Assembly (NCBI RefSeq): GCF_050271975.1
Contig: NZ_CP189850.1
Location: 1,860,001-1,924,000 of the forward strand
Direction: 5' to 3'
DNA length: 64,000 nucleotides
Origin: Litorimonas sp947503715
GTDB lineage: Bacteria > Pseudomonadota > Alphaproteobacteria > Caulobacterales > Maricaulaceae
The translations under genes were made by a program, and so were the position numbers. The notes below the pieces were generated by a model. It was not told the origin of the DNA, made no database searches, and saw nothing but the letters and a program-made list of their open reading frames with translations. This document shows positions 9,318 through 16,820 of the stretch, in pieces (the first letter of the stretch is position 1; every line of letters starts with the position of its first letter).

Positions 9318-10616
9318 ATGACAGCCCTTTCAGAAAAACAATTCGAAGCCGCCAAAACCGCCGCTGCCGCCCTTGACGATGCAGCGGGCGATTTGCGCGT
9401 TTTGTCCTCCCTGAATTGGGATAACGCCATGCGTGAGCCGTTCCTGACGCGCGGGGTTATGCCCGCGCCGGACTATCCGACGGTCGACACATCCAATGCG
9501 CGAGAGGCTATTGCTCATGCCAAAACATTCATAGACGGCGATCACGTCGTTATGGAATGGCTCAACCGCCTTTGTACAACCCTCGATACTACAGCGAGTT
9601 TAATTGAAACGCGTGGCACAAAAGAATTCTTCCACCACTCTGCCGAACTCTACGGTCGCCCGACCCGCATCATGCTCGACAAGCAAACCCGCGTTCTGGA
9701 CCTCGCCGAACATATGGACGCGACCCTCGCCGGGATTGATTTTGATCAGCTTGTCGTGCAGGGATATGAGGGCGAGTTGGATGCAGAAGAATTTGCCGAA
9801 GCGTTAGAGGAAAAACTCGAACACCATTTCGGCAAAGATGCACCCAATGTCCTCGTCTCTGACAAAGTTACAGCCAAAGCCGCCGCCTCCTCAACGCGCA
9901 TTCGCGTGCGGTCGGATGCCGAATTTACGCATAATGATGTCGATCAACTCCTCCATCATGAAGCCCTGATCCACTCTGCCACGGGGATGAACGGGAAGCT
10001 GCAGGAGAACTTTCCCATCCTTGGTCGCGGTCACCCCGGCACGACGGAGATACAGGAAGGGCTCGCCGTGTTCGCCGAAATCATTACGGGCAATATGGAC
10101 CCGCGCCGCTTCCGCCGTCTGTCAGGACGCGTCATGGCCATTCAAATGACAATTGATGGCGCGGATTTTAAAGAGGTTTTCGATTGGTTTGTCGGGCGGG
10201 GTTATAGCCGTGAACAGGCCTATGAAAATACGCGGCGGATTTTCCGTGGCGGCGTGATGACGGGCGGCGCGCCATTTACGAAGGACATGGTTTATCTCAA
10301 CGGGTTGTTGCGCGTTCACAATTTCATCCGGTCTGTCGTGAAAATCAGACGGGCCGATCTCATCCGTGTGTTGTTTGTCGGCAAGCTGGATGTCGAAGAT
10401 ATCCCCGCACTTTCCCAACTCGCGAGCATGGGTCGAATTGATCCACCAAAATTCATGCCGCCTTGGGCGAAAGACCTCCGCTTCCTCGTCAGCTATATGG
10501 CTTATTCAGCCTTCCTCAATCAGGTGAAAATGCCGGGTTTTCAGGCTTACTATGAAAAGGAACTGGATGAGGTGCCGGATGTTTGGGCCTTTGCGGATGG
10601 TGATCCTGAGACCTAG
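9318..10616 (+). CDS. QEGLA-motif (DUF1704) zinc metallopeptidase family protein
   Basis: This belongs to the DUF1704 family, annotated in bacteria as flavohemoglobin expression-modulating QEGLA motif protein and related to eukaryotic tyrosine carboxypeptidases (MATCAP/KIAA0895). The defining features are HHEALIHSATGMNGK, which contains an HExxxH zinc site, and TEIQEGLAVFAE, with the QEGLA motif and a likely third ligand or catalytic glutamate. The bacterial substrate is not known. I chose the ATG at 9318 (432 aa): the one at 9279 overlaps the preceding repeat and adds 13 uncharacteristic residues. It is convergent with moxR across a repeat-bearing spacer. Confidence 0.85.
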   Translation: MTALSEKQFEAAKTAAAALDDAAGDLRVLSSLNWDNAMREPFLTRGVMPAPDYPTVDTSNAREAIAHAKTFIDGDHVVMEWLNRLCTTLDTTASLIETRGTKEFFHHSAELYGRPTRIMLDKQTRVLDLAEHMDATLAGIDFDQLVVQGYEGELDAEEFAEALEEKLEHHFGKDAPNVLVSDKVTAKAAASSTRIRVRSDAEFTHNDVDQLLHHEALIHSATGMNGKLQENFPILGRGHPGTTEIQEGLAVFAEIITGNMDPRRFRRLSGRVMAIQMTIDGADFKEVFDWFVGRGYSREQAYENTRRIFRGGVMTGGAPFTKDMVYLNGLLRVHNFIRSVVKIRRADLIRVLFVGKLDVEDIPALSQLASMGRIDPPKFMPPWAKDLRFLVSYMAYSAFLNQVKMPGFQAYYEKELDEVPDVWAFADGDPET

Positions 10617-10679
10617 TCTGGTTCAATTCCTCTCCTTGGGGGAGGACAACGCCGCGTAGCGACTGTGGGGTGAGGGGAC

Positions 10680-10791
10680 GCGTAACGTACGCAATCGACC
10701 CTGTGGGTCGTTTGCAGTGTAGCGCCGAAGAGCTATGCCCTTCGGTTCTTCGACATTTGATTGGCAATCAAATGTTGTCTTCAACTCTCCC
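10680..10791 (-). repeat. Triple-hairpin repeat family, copy 2
   Basis: This copy lies between two convergent genes and reads on the minus strand. Hairpin 1 is CATTTGATTG (10754-10763) with CAATCAAATG (10765-10774), perfect. Hairpin 2 is CCGAAG (10725-10730) with CTTCGG (10740-10745). Hairpin 3 is GCAATCGACCC (10691-10701) with GGGTCGTTTGC (10705-10715), one mismatch. The sequence between hairpins 2 and 3 (GCTACACTGCAA, minus strand) is identical to copy 3. Hairpin 2 differs in sequence from the other copies but still pairs. Confidence 0.85.
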
Positions 10792-11626
10792 GCCGTGTCA
10801 AAAACGCCAATCGTTCGAACAAATGCACGTCCTGCTCGTTCTTCAACAGAGCCCCGTGCAATGGCGGGATCATCTTCTTCGGGTCGGCTTCCTTAATCGT
10901 TTCCGGATCGATGTCTTCGACGAGTAACAGCTTCAGCCAATCCAGCAATTCTGATGTGCTCGGCTTCTTCTTCAGACCCGGCATCGCGCGGACTTCGAAG
11001 AACCGTTTCAGCGCGGCGGACAGCATACGTTGCTTCAAATCGGGGAAATGGACATTGACGATATCGGCCATCGTTTCCTCATCCGGAAATTGGATGTAGT
11101 GGAAGAAACAGCGGCGCAGAAACGCGTCGGGCAGGTCCTTCTCATTATTTGAGGTAATAATGATGATCGGGCGCTGCTTCGCCGTGATCGTTTCACCGGT
11201 CTCATAGACGGAGAAGCTCATCTTATCGAGTTCGTGCAAGAGGTCATTCGGGAATTCGATATCGGCCTTGTCGATTTCATCAATCAGGAGGATGGGGCGC
11301 ACATCGCTCTCAAACGCTTCCCAGACCTTGCCCTTATTGATGTAGTTTTTGATGTCGTGGACGCGGTCATCGCCGAGTTGCGAATCGCGCAGGCGGGCGA
11401 CGGCGTCATATTCATAGAGACCCTGCTGCGCTTTGGTCGTGGATTTGACATTCCATTCGATTAGCGGTGCGCCGAGACCCTTGGAGATTTCATGGGCGAG
11501 GACGGTTTTTCCCGTTCCCGGCTCACCCTTGATGAGTAGCGGGCGTTCCAGCGTAATTGCGGCATTCACCGCCATTTTCAGGTCTTTTGTCGCGACGTAA
11601 TTGTCGGTGCCTTCGAACTTCGCCAT
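10781..11626 (-). CDS. MoxR family AAA+ ATPase
   Basis: MoxR ATPases act as chaperones in the maturation or activation of protein complexes, often with a von Willebrand factor A partner. Walker A is GEPGTGKT and Walker B is PILLIDEIDKAD, followed by sensor 1 (IIITSNNEKDLPDAFLRRCFF, shown in part) and an arginine-finger region. I chose the ATG at 11626 (281 aa), which has a GGAG ribosome site 7 bases upstream and gives the family N-terminus MAKFEGTDNYVAT. An upstream ATG at 11728 has no such support. The usual VWA-domain partner is not adjacent in this window, so the client is unknown. Confidence 0.9.
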   Translation of the reverse strand: MAKFEGTDNYVATKDLKMAVNAAITLERPLLIKGEPGTGKTVLAHEISKGLGAPLIEWNVKSTTKAQQGLYEYDAVARLRDSQLGDDRVHDIKNYINKGKVWEAFESDVRPILLIDEIDKADIEFPNDLLHELDKMSFSVYETGETITAKQRPIIIITSNNEKDLPDAFLRRCFFHYIQFPDEETMADIVNVHFPDLKQRMLSAALKRFFEVRAMPGLKKKPSTSELLDWLKLLLVEDIDPETIKEADPKKMIPPLHGALLKNEQDVHLFERLAFLTRRES

Positions 11627-11829
11627 GTGTGTCTCCAAATCGTTTTTCAGGTTGTAGAATATGAGGGCGGGAGCGCAAGGGACCGTTGCTGCATGACGGC
11701 ATATGAAATTTTCGTGACGCTCTGCCAAACGCGCTTGATGGACTCAAAACTTGGCGGTATCACGCGACGAAATTCGAAACGGACGCACCGTAAATATATG
11801 GGCGTCGGGGATATAGCCGGGGACTGACT

Positions 11830-12261
11830 ATGACGAAATCGACCAAAAAAATTGTGAAACTTCCGAAGGGCTATGTGCCGTCTGAAGACGAAAAGTTCAT
11901 GAATCCAAAGCAACAGGAATATTTCCGCCAGAAGCTTCTGACTTGGAAAGACGAGATTGCGGCCGAAACGCGGAATGTGGTCGCATATTTACAGGGCGAG
12001 AGTGTTTCGCATCCTGATCCGTCCGACACGGCCACGGCCAATGCCGACCGTCGTATGGAATTGCGGACGAAAGATCGTCTGCGGAAACTGACGAACCAAA
12101 TCGATAAAGCGCTCAAGCGACTTGAGGACGGGACTTATGGCTATTGTCAGGAGACAGGCGATCCGATTCGGTTGAAGCGTTTGGACGCGCGTCCCATCGC
12201 GAAACTCTCTATCGAAGCGCAGGAAATGCACGAGCGCGGCGAGCGTTTGAAGGCGGGTTGA
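11830..12261 (+). CDS. dksA: DksA/TraR family RNA polymerase-binding protein
   Basis: DksA binds in the secondary channel of RNA polymerase and, with ppGpp, changes initiation at stable RNA and biosynthetic promoters. The 143-aa protein has the N-terminal coiled coil with the tip segment SDTATANADRRMELRTKDR, and the C-terminal globular domain beginning at YGYCQETGDPI. Only the first zinc-finger cysteine remains; the other positions read T, S and A (ETG and LSIEAQ). Many alphaproteobacterial DksA proteins lack part of the zinc site, so this is a family variant rather than damage. It is divergent from moxR with about 200 bases of shared upstream DNA. Confidence 0.92.
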   Translation: MTKSTKKIVKLPKGYVPSEDEKFMNPKQQEYFRQKLLTWKDEIAAETRNVVAYLQGESVSHPDPSDTATANADRRMELRTKDRLRKLTNQIDKALKRLEDGTYGYCQETGDPIRLKRLDARPIAKLSIEAQEMHERGERLKAG

Positions 12262-12267
12262 CGCAGG

Positions 12268-12360
12268 CATTTGATTGTCAACCAAATGACAAAGAACCGA
12301 ACCGCATAGCGGTTCGGTGCTACACTGCAATCGACCCAATGGGTCGATTGCGGACGTTTC
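12268..12360 (+). repeat. Triple-hairpin repeat family, copy 3 (best-formed)
   Basis: Three consecutive hairpins fill the spacer between the convergent dksA and DUF885 genes. Hairpin 1 is CATTTGATTG (12268-12277) with CAACCAAATG (12279-12288), one mismatch. Hairpin 2 is ACCGAACCGC (12296-12305) with GCGGTTCGGT (12309-12318), perfect. Hairpin 3 is GCAATCGACCC (12327-12337) with GGGTCGATTGC (12341-12351), perfect. Loops are only 1-3 bases. The lack of a T-tract argues against intrinsic termination. Cruciform, RNase-stop or mobile-repeat roles are possible. Confidence 0.88.
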
Positions 12361-12363
12361 ACC

Positions 12364-14259
12364 TTACAACCGATCCGGCTCATACGTGCCGCTTTTCATG
12401 TCCTCAATATAGGCCTCGACCTGTTCTTCCATGATGTCCAGAGGCACGGCACCTGTCGCCAGAATGGCATCGTGGAAATCGCGGATGTCGAAATCATCGC
12501 CGAGTTCTTCCTTGGCGTTTTCTCGCAGGTCTAGAATCTTGTTCATCCCGATTTTATAGGCGGTCGCCTGTCCGGGCATGACGATATAACGCTCAATCGC
12601 TTTGACCGCGTCGCTCTCTGGGTTGGGCGTGTTGACCATCAAATATTCAATGGCTTCCTCGCGCGTCCATTTCTTGTCGTGCAATCCCGTATCCACGACG
12701 AGTCGTGCGGCACGCCAAAGCTCCATCGCGAGACGGCCAAAATCGGAATAGGGGTCTTCATAAAGGCCCATCTCTTTCGGCAGATATTCGGAATAAAGCC
12801 CCCAGCCTTCTGAATAGGCGGTATAGCGACCATATTTCCTGAAGGACGGAATACCTTCTAATTCCTGCGCAATCGCGATCTGCATATGATGGCCCGGCAC
12901 ACCCTCGTGATAGGCGAGGGCTTCCATTTGATAGACGGGCATGGCGTCCATCCGGTAGAGATTGGCGTAATAGATGCCGGGACGCGACCCATCAGGCGCG
13001 GGGCGGTTATAGAAGGCCTTACCGGCAGCTTTTTCGCGGAAAGGCTCGACCGCGCGCACGTCCAGTTCGGCTTTGGGCAAGCGGTTGAAGACTTCCGGCA
13101 AGCGGACTTTCATATTGTCAATAAATTCCGTCGCCTCGCGCAGGTAAGCCGCCTGACCGCGTTTGCCTTCGGGTTTGAAGAATTGTTTGTCCGTGCGGGT
13201 GAATTCGAAAAACTCCTGCAATGTCCCGTCATATTCGACCGTTTTCATGATCTCGCGCATCTCAGCATGGATGCGGTCGACTTCTGCCAGACCGAGATCG
13301 TGGATCTCTTCGGCACTCATATCGATGGTCGTCATTTCCTTGAGGCGCCAGGCGTAATATGCATCACCATCGGGAAGCTTCCACGCGCCGTCATCGGTCG
13401 AGGCGAGGGGTTTCTGGCGTTCCATCTCTGTGACAATCCGTTGATAGGCAGGGACAACACCGTTTTGCACGGCCGTAATCGCGCGTTCATAAAGGGCGGC
13501 GCGGGCTTCATCGTCCATCTCAACCTTGTCAGCTTTGTTTTTGAAATCGTTGAGCAGCAGGTTCATCTCAGCTTCTTCGCCGTCCATTGGCGCGCCGGAC
13601 ATGACGTTTTTTGAGCTTTCAATGACAAAGTCATAAACAAAACGCGGCGGGAAAACGCCGTTCTCAAATCGGTCCTTTGCCATTTGCGTATGGGCGTCGA
13701 GATAGGCCCCGAGCTTTTCCAACCGTGCGACATAGTTCTGCGCGTCTTCGATATCGTTGATCTTATGTTGGTTCATCAGGAAGGTCGGAGCCGCACTGTG
13801 GACACCGCGCATTTGCGTATAGACATATCCGTGATCCCACCATTTTTTGCCAATGATATCGTCTTCAATATCTTTTTCGAACAGTCGGTAAGAGAGCTGA
13901 TGCGAGGCATCCAGATCGTCAAAATCGAACATCTCTTTCATCTCCGCGAGGTTGGCGCGGGCTTTGTCGAGTTGTTCCAGATCGAACGCTCGGGACGGGT
14001 CGTTCCATTCATCCTGCCGTTCATCCATACCTAATGATGTCATAAATTCTGGATAGGCGCGAATGCCTTCTATGAAGCGGGCCTCGAACCATGCATCCAA
14101 TTTCGCGTTCTCATCTTCATCCGTAGAAGCCGTCTGAACGGTCTCCATCTGTTGTGATTTCGGCGTCGGTGCGTCCGTCGCGGGCTGACAGGCGGTTAGC
14201 GCCAGAATGGCCGTGAAGGATGTCGCGAGAAGCAGTCTTTTCGTTGGAAGGATATTCAT
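12364..14259 (-). CDS. DUF885 family lipoprotein, predicted zinc metallopeptidase
   Basis: DUF885 proteins are M3-like gluzincin peptidases, mostly uncharacterised. The active site is YHEGVPGHHMQIAIAQE (HExxxHH type), with the downstream YSEGWGLYSE supplying a glutamate. The ATG at 14259 gives a lipoprotein signal: MNILPTKRLLLATSFTAI, then a lipobox ending at ALTAC, so the mature protein should be anchored by its N-terminal cysteine in the cell envelope. The upstream ATG at 14367 lies inside the neighbouring gene and was rejected. It is a close paralogue of the protein at 14867-16717, about 60 percent identical by eye over the last 170 residues. Confidence 0.88.
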   Translation of the reverse strand: MNILPTKRLLLATSFTAILALTACQPATDAPTPKSQQMETVQTASTDEDENAKLDAWFEARFIEGIRAYPEFMTSLGMDERQDEWNDPSRAFDLEQLDKARANLAEMKEMFDFDDLDASHQLSYRLFEKDIEDDIIGKKWWDHGYVYTQMRGVHSAAPTFLMNQHKINDIEDAQNYVARLEKLGAYLDAHTQMAKDRFENGVFPPRFVYDFVIESSKNVMSGAPMDGEEAEMNLLLNDFKNKADKVEMDDEARAALYERAITAVQNGVVPAYQRIVTEMERQKPLASTDDGAWKLPDGDAYYAWRLKEMTTIDMSAEEIHDLGLAEVDRIHAEMREIMKTVEYDGTLQEFFEFTRTDKQFFKPEGKRGQAAYLREATEFIDNMKVRLPEVFNRLPKAELDVRAVEPFREKAAGKAFYNRPAPDGSRPGIYYANLYRMDAMPVYQMEALAYHEGVPGHHMQIAIAQELEGIPSFRKYGRYTAYSEGWGLYSEYLPKEMGLYEDPYSDFGRLAMELWRAARLVVDTGLHDKKWTREEAIEYLMVNTPNPESDAVKAIERYIVMPGQATAYKIGMNKILDLRENAKEELGDDFDIRDFHDAILATGAVPLDIMEEQVEAYIEDMKSGTYEPDRL

Positions 14260-14303
14260 AAGTGGAGGCTTTCGAAGTAGAGCAATTGTTATCAGGATGG
14301 ATT

Positions 14304-14849
14304 TCAAGGTGTTCCAGAATAGGCTTTGTAAGCGAAATAGGCGACAATACCAGCGACGCCAAACCATGTGAGTTTCCGGACGGTCGGTGACATCTGTCCG
14401 ATGAGCAGTGAGGCGACGAAGATCCCGCCCGCGACTAAAAGCTCGCTTTGATCTTGTAGAAGGCCAACAGTCGGCAGGGCATGAACGACGAGAAACCAGG
14501 TGGCTGCGAGAGCAAAGATGAGCGAGGCGAATTTGAAAGTTGAAGGGTCATTGGGTTTTGCAGGTTTGGAGGTTTTTCCTGCGGCGGCAGCTTTGGCAGC
14601 CGCCGCTTCATTTTTCTTAACTTCCTTCTTCCGCAGGCGGGCGACTTCTTTTTCTTCTGCGGCCCGACGTTTGGCCTCTTTGGCTTGTTGTTCGCGCGCT
14701 TTGCGGGCTTGTGCCTCCTGACGCCGTTCAGCCGCTTTCCGCTCGGCGTCCTTCATATTCGCGTTATGGCAATTCTGACAGAACCCGCCAATTGTAGGAT
14801 TCCCACAGGCGGGACACCAGCGTTCATTTCCCCATTCAGTCTCGCGCAT
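14304..14849 (-). CDS. Zinc-ribbon, coiled-coil membrane protein of unknown function
   Basis: I do not recognise a named family. The 181-aa protein begins with a zinc ribbon, CPACGNPTIGGFCQNC (about residues 12-27). A long charged segment rich in Ala, Glu, Lys and Arg follows (about 33-90) and is likely a helical coiled coil. A Pro/Lys linker then leads to two or three membrane segments: FKFASLIFALAATWFLVVHA, LLVAGGIFVASLLIG and LTWFGVAGIVAYFAYKAY. It sits between two paralogous DUF885 peptidase genes on the same strand, 17 bases after the upstream one's neighbour and 44 bases before the next, so co-transcription is likely. Function cannot be inferred. Confidence 0.72.
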   Translation of the reverse strand: MRETEWGNERWCPACGNPTIGGFCQNCHNANMKDAERKAAERRQEAQARKAREQQAKEAKRRAAEEKEVARLRKKEVKKNEAAAAKAAAAGKTSKPAKPNDPSTFKFASLIFALAATWFLVVHALPTVGLLQDQSELLVAGGIFVASLLIGQMSPTVRKLTWFGVAGIVAYFAYKAYSGTP

Positions 14850-14866
14850 GATGCCCCTAACTTCGC

Positions 14867-16717
14867 CTAATTCGTCGAGCCGATCTTTGTTGTGGTGATA
14901 TAGTCTTCGACCAATTCTTCCAGCACGTCCAGCGGGACGGAACCATTGGCGAGCACGACATCGTGAAATTCGCGGATGTCAAACGCGTCGCCTAGCTCTG
15001 TCTCCGCCCGTTCTCGTAATTCAACGATCTTCAATTTGCCGATCATATAGGCCGTCGCCTGACCCGGCCAAACGATATAGCGGTCGATTTCTGCGCGGAC
15101 ATCGCCCTCGGGGTTCGGGATATTGTCGAGATAATATTGAACCGCCTTTTCGCGGTCCCATTTTTTGGAATGGATACCCGTATCGACAACCAAACGTGCG
15201 GCGCGGAAAATCTCCATGCCGAGCTGCCCGAATTCCTTATAGGGGTCGGTATAAAGGCCGAGCTCTTTCGGGATGGCCTCAGAATAGAGTGCCCAGCCTT
15301 CTATGAAGGGCGTATGGCCGCCCAATGTTCGAAATTTGGGTAAGCCTTCCAATTCCTGCGCAATCGCAATCTGCATGTGATGGCCCGGAATACCTTCATG
15401 ATAGGCTAGCGCCTGCATGAGGAACTTCGGCTGATCCTTCATGCTTTTTAGATTGATGTAATATGTGCCGGGACGAGACCCATCGGGGGCAGGCCGGTTA
15501 TAGAAGGCTCCGAACGCCGTGTCCTCGCGGAAAGGTTCGACCCGTTTGACGACCATATCGGCTTTGGGTTTTGTAATGAACAAGGTGTCCAAACGCTCTC
15601 GCATATCGTCAATTATATCCGTCGCTTCCGCCATATAGGCTTCGCGGCCGTCATCTGTCTCCGGGAAAGTGAATTGCTCATCCTCGCGCAAGAAATCAAA
15701 GAAATCGCGCAGACTACCCTCAAATCCGACGCGGTCCATGATCTCCTGCATTTCGCCCTGAATGCGGGCGACTTCGGACAGGCCAATCTCGTGGATTTCA
15801 TCCGCCGTCAAATCTGTTGTCGTGTAGAATTTCAGCCGCGCCGAATAGTATTCATCCGCATTGGGCAGTTTCCACGCGCCGTCATCCGTGCTCGCCTCCG
15901 CGCCCTGTGTTTCGAACATATTGATGAGCGAGAGATAGGCGGGTTGTACGGAACCGAGCAGGGCGGCTTCGGCCTCGTCCAGCAAAGTGTCCTTTTCGGC
16001 CTGCGGAATGTCGAGCTCTGCAAACTTGCCCTTCACATCGGCCCAGAGCGGGCTGTCTTCGCCTTCGCTAAACGGTGCGCCCGTGATCACATTTTTCGAC
16101 GCACTGGCGACATTGCCGTACACAAATTTCGGCATGGACACGCCCGCCGCGTATTGCGCTTCCGCACGTTCCTGCGCTTGACCCAGATAGGGCTGCACAG
16201 CTTTCAACCGCGAAATATAGGCGCGGGCGTCTTCGACAGAGTCAACCGATTGATAATTAATGAGGAAGCTCGGAATACCGGAATGCGGCCCGAACATGTG
16301 TGTGAAGACGTAGTCATTCTGCGAGACAGCGTGGGTTGCCAGATCGCTTTCAGCCTGTGCTTCGAAGAGGCGGTAGGACAAACGTGTCTGTTCATCCAGA
16401 CGGTCAATATCAAATTCGCGCCGCATTTCGTCGACCCAGTTTTGGGTCAGGGCAGCTTCCTCATCAATGGCGGTTTGAGAGATGTCGTCTAGCTTATCGT
16501 GATTGTCTTTTAAGCCAAGATAGGTTTGAGACATCGGTGAGCGAGCGAGTTGTTCTTCATATCGTGCGGTGAACCAATCGTTTAGACGTTGGCTTTCGGC
16601 CTCAATTAGTTCCGCCCGTTGCGGGACGTCTGAGCTGCCGCCTGGAATACAGGCGGTCAAGGCGAGGGGGGATGTGAAGGCCAAAAGCGTCGCTGCGCCA
16701 ATCATGAATTTCTTCAT
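14867..16717 (-). CDS. DUF885 family lipoprotein, predicted zinc metallopeptidase (second copy)
   Basis: This is a second DUF885 protein, 616 aa, with YHEGIPGHHMQIAIAQELEG as the zinc site and FIEGWALYSE downstream. The ATG at 16717 gives a lipoprotein signal peptide (MKKFMIGAATLLAFTS, lipobox ending LTAC then IPGGSS). An upstream in-frame ATG at 16792 would bury this signal and was rejected. The two DUF885 copies share architecture and the same C-terminal motifs (VDTGIHSKKW, WPGQATAYMIG, DIREFHD), which points to duplication with the zinc-ribbon gene left between. It is divergent from cckA with about 100 bases between starts. Confidence 0.88.
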   Translation of the reverse strand: MKKFMIGAATLLAFTSPLALTACIPGGSSDVPQRAELIEAESQRLNDWFTARYEEQLARSPMSQTYLGLKDNHDKLDDISQTAIDEEAALTQNWVDEMRREFDIDRLDEQTRLSYRLFEAQAESDLATHAVSQNDYVFTHMFGPHSGIPSFLINYQSVDSVEDARAYISRLKAVQPYLGQAQERAEAQYAAGVSMPKFVYGNVASASKNVITGAPFSEGEDSPLWADVKGKFAELDIPQAEKDTLLDEAEAALLGSVQPAYLSLINMFETQGAEASTDDGAWKLPNADEYYSARLKFYTTTDLTADEIHEIGLSEVARIQGEMQEIMDRVGFEGSLRDFFDFLREDEQFTFPETDDGREAYMAEATDIIDDMRERLDTLFITKPKADMVVKRVEPFREDTAFGAFYNRPAPDGSRPGTYYINLKSMKDQPKFLMQALAYHEGIPGHHMQIAIAQELEGLPKFRTLGGHTPFIEGWALYSEAIPKELGLYTDPYKEFGQLGMEIFRAARLVVDTGIHSKKWDREKAVQYYLDNIPNPEGDVRAEIDRYIVWPGQATAYMIGKLKIVELRERAETELGDAFDIREFHDVVLANGSVPLDVLEELVEDYITTTKIGSTN

Positions 16718-16820
16718 TGGAATCGTATCCGTTCTGTCTTTTGTCGTTTTATTACTACCCGGAGAGGCTACGCCATAATTTGGACGGGGCAAACCGTGAA
16801 ATCATGCCTAAGGTGAAGCC

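Noticed and set aside
15674..16492. A 272-codon plus-strand frame opposite the second DUF885 gene
   Set aside because: Shadow of a well-supported lipoprotein peptidase gene.
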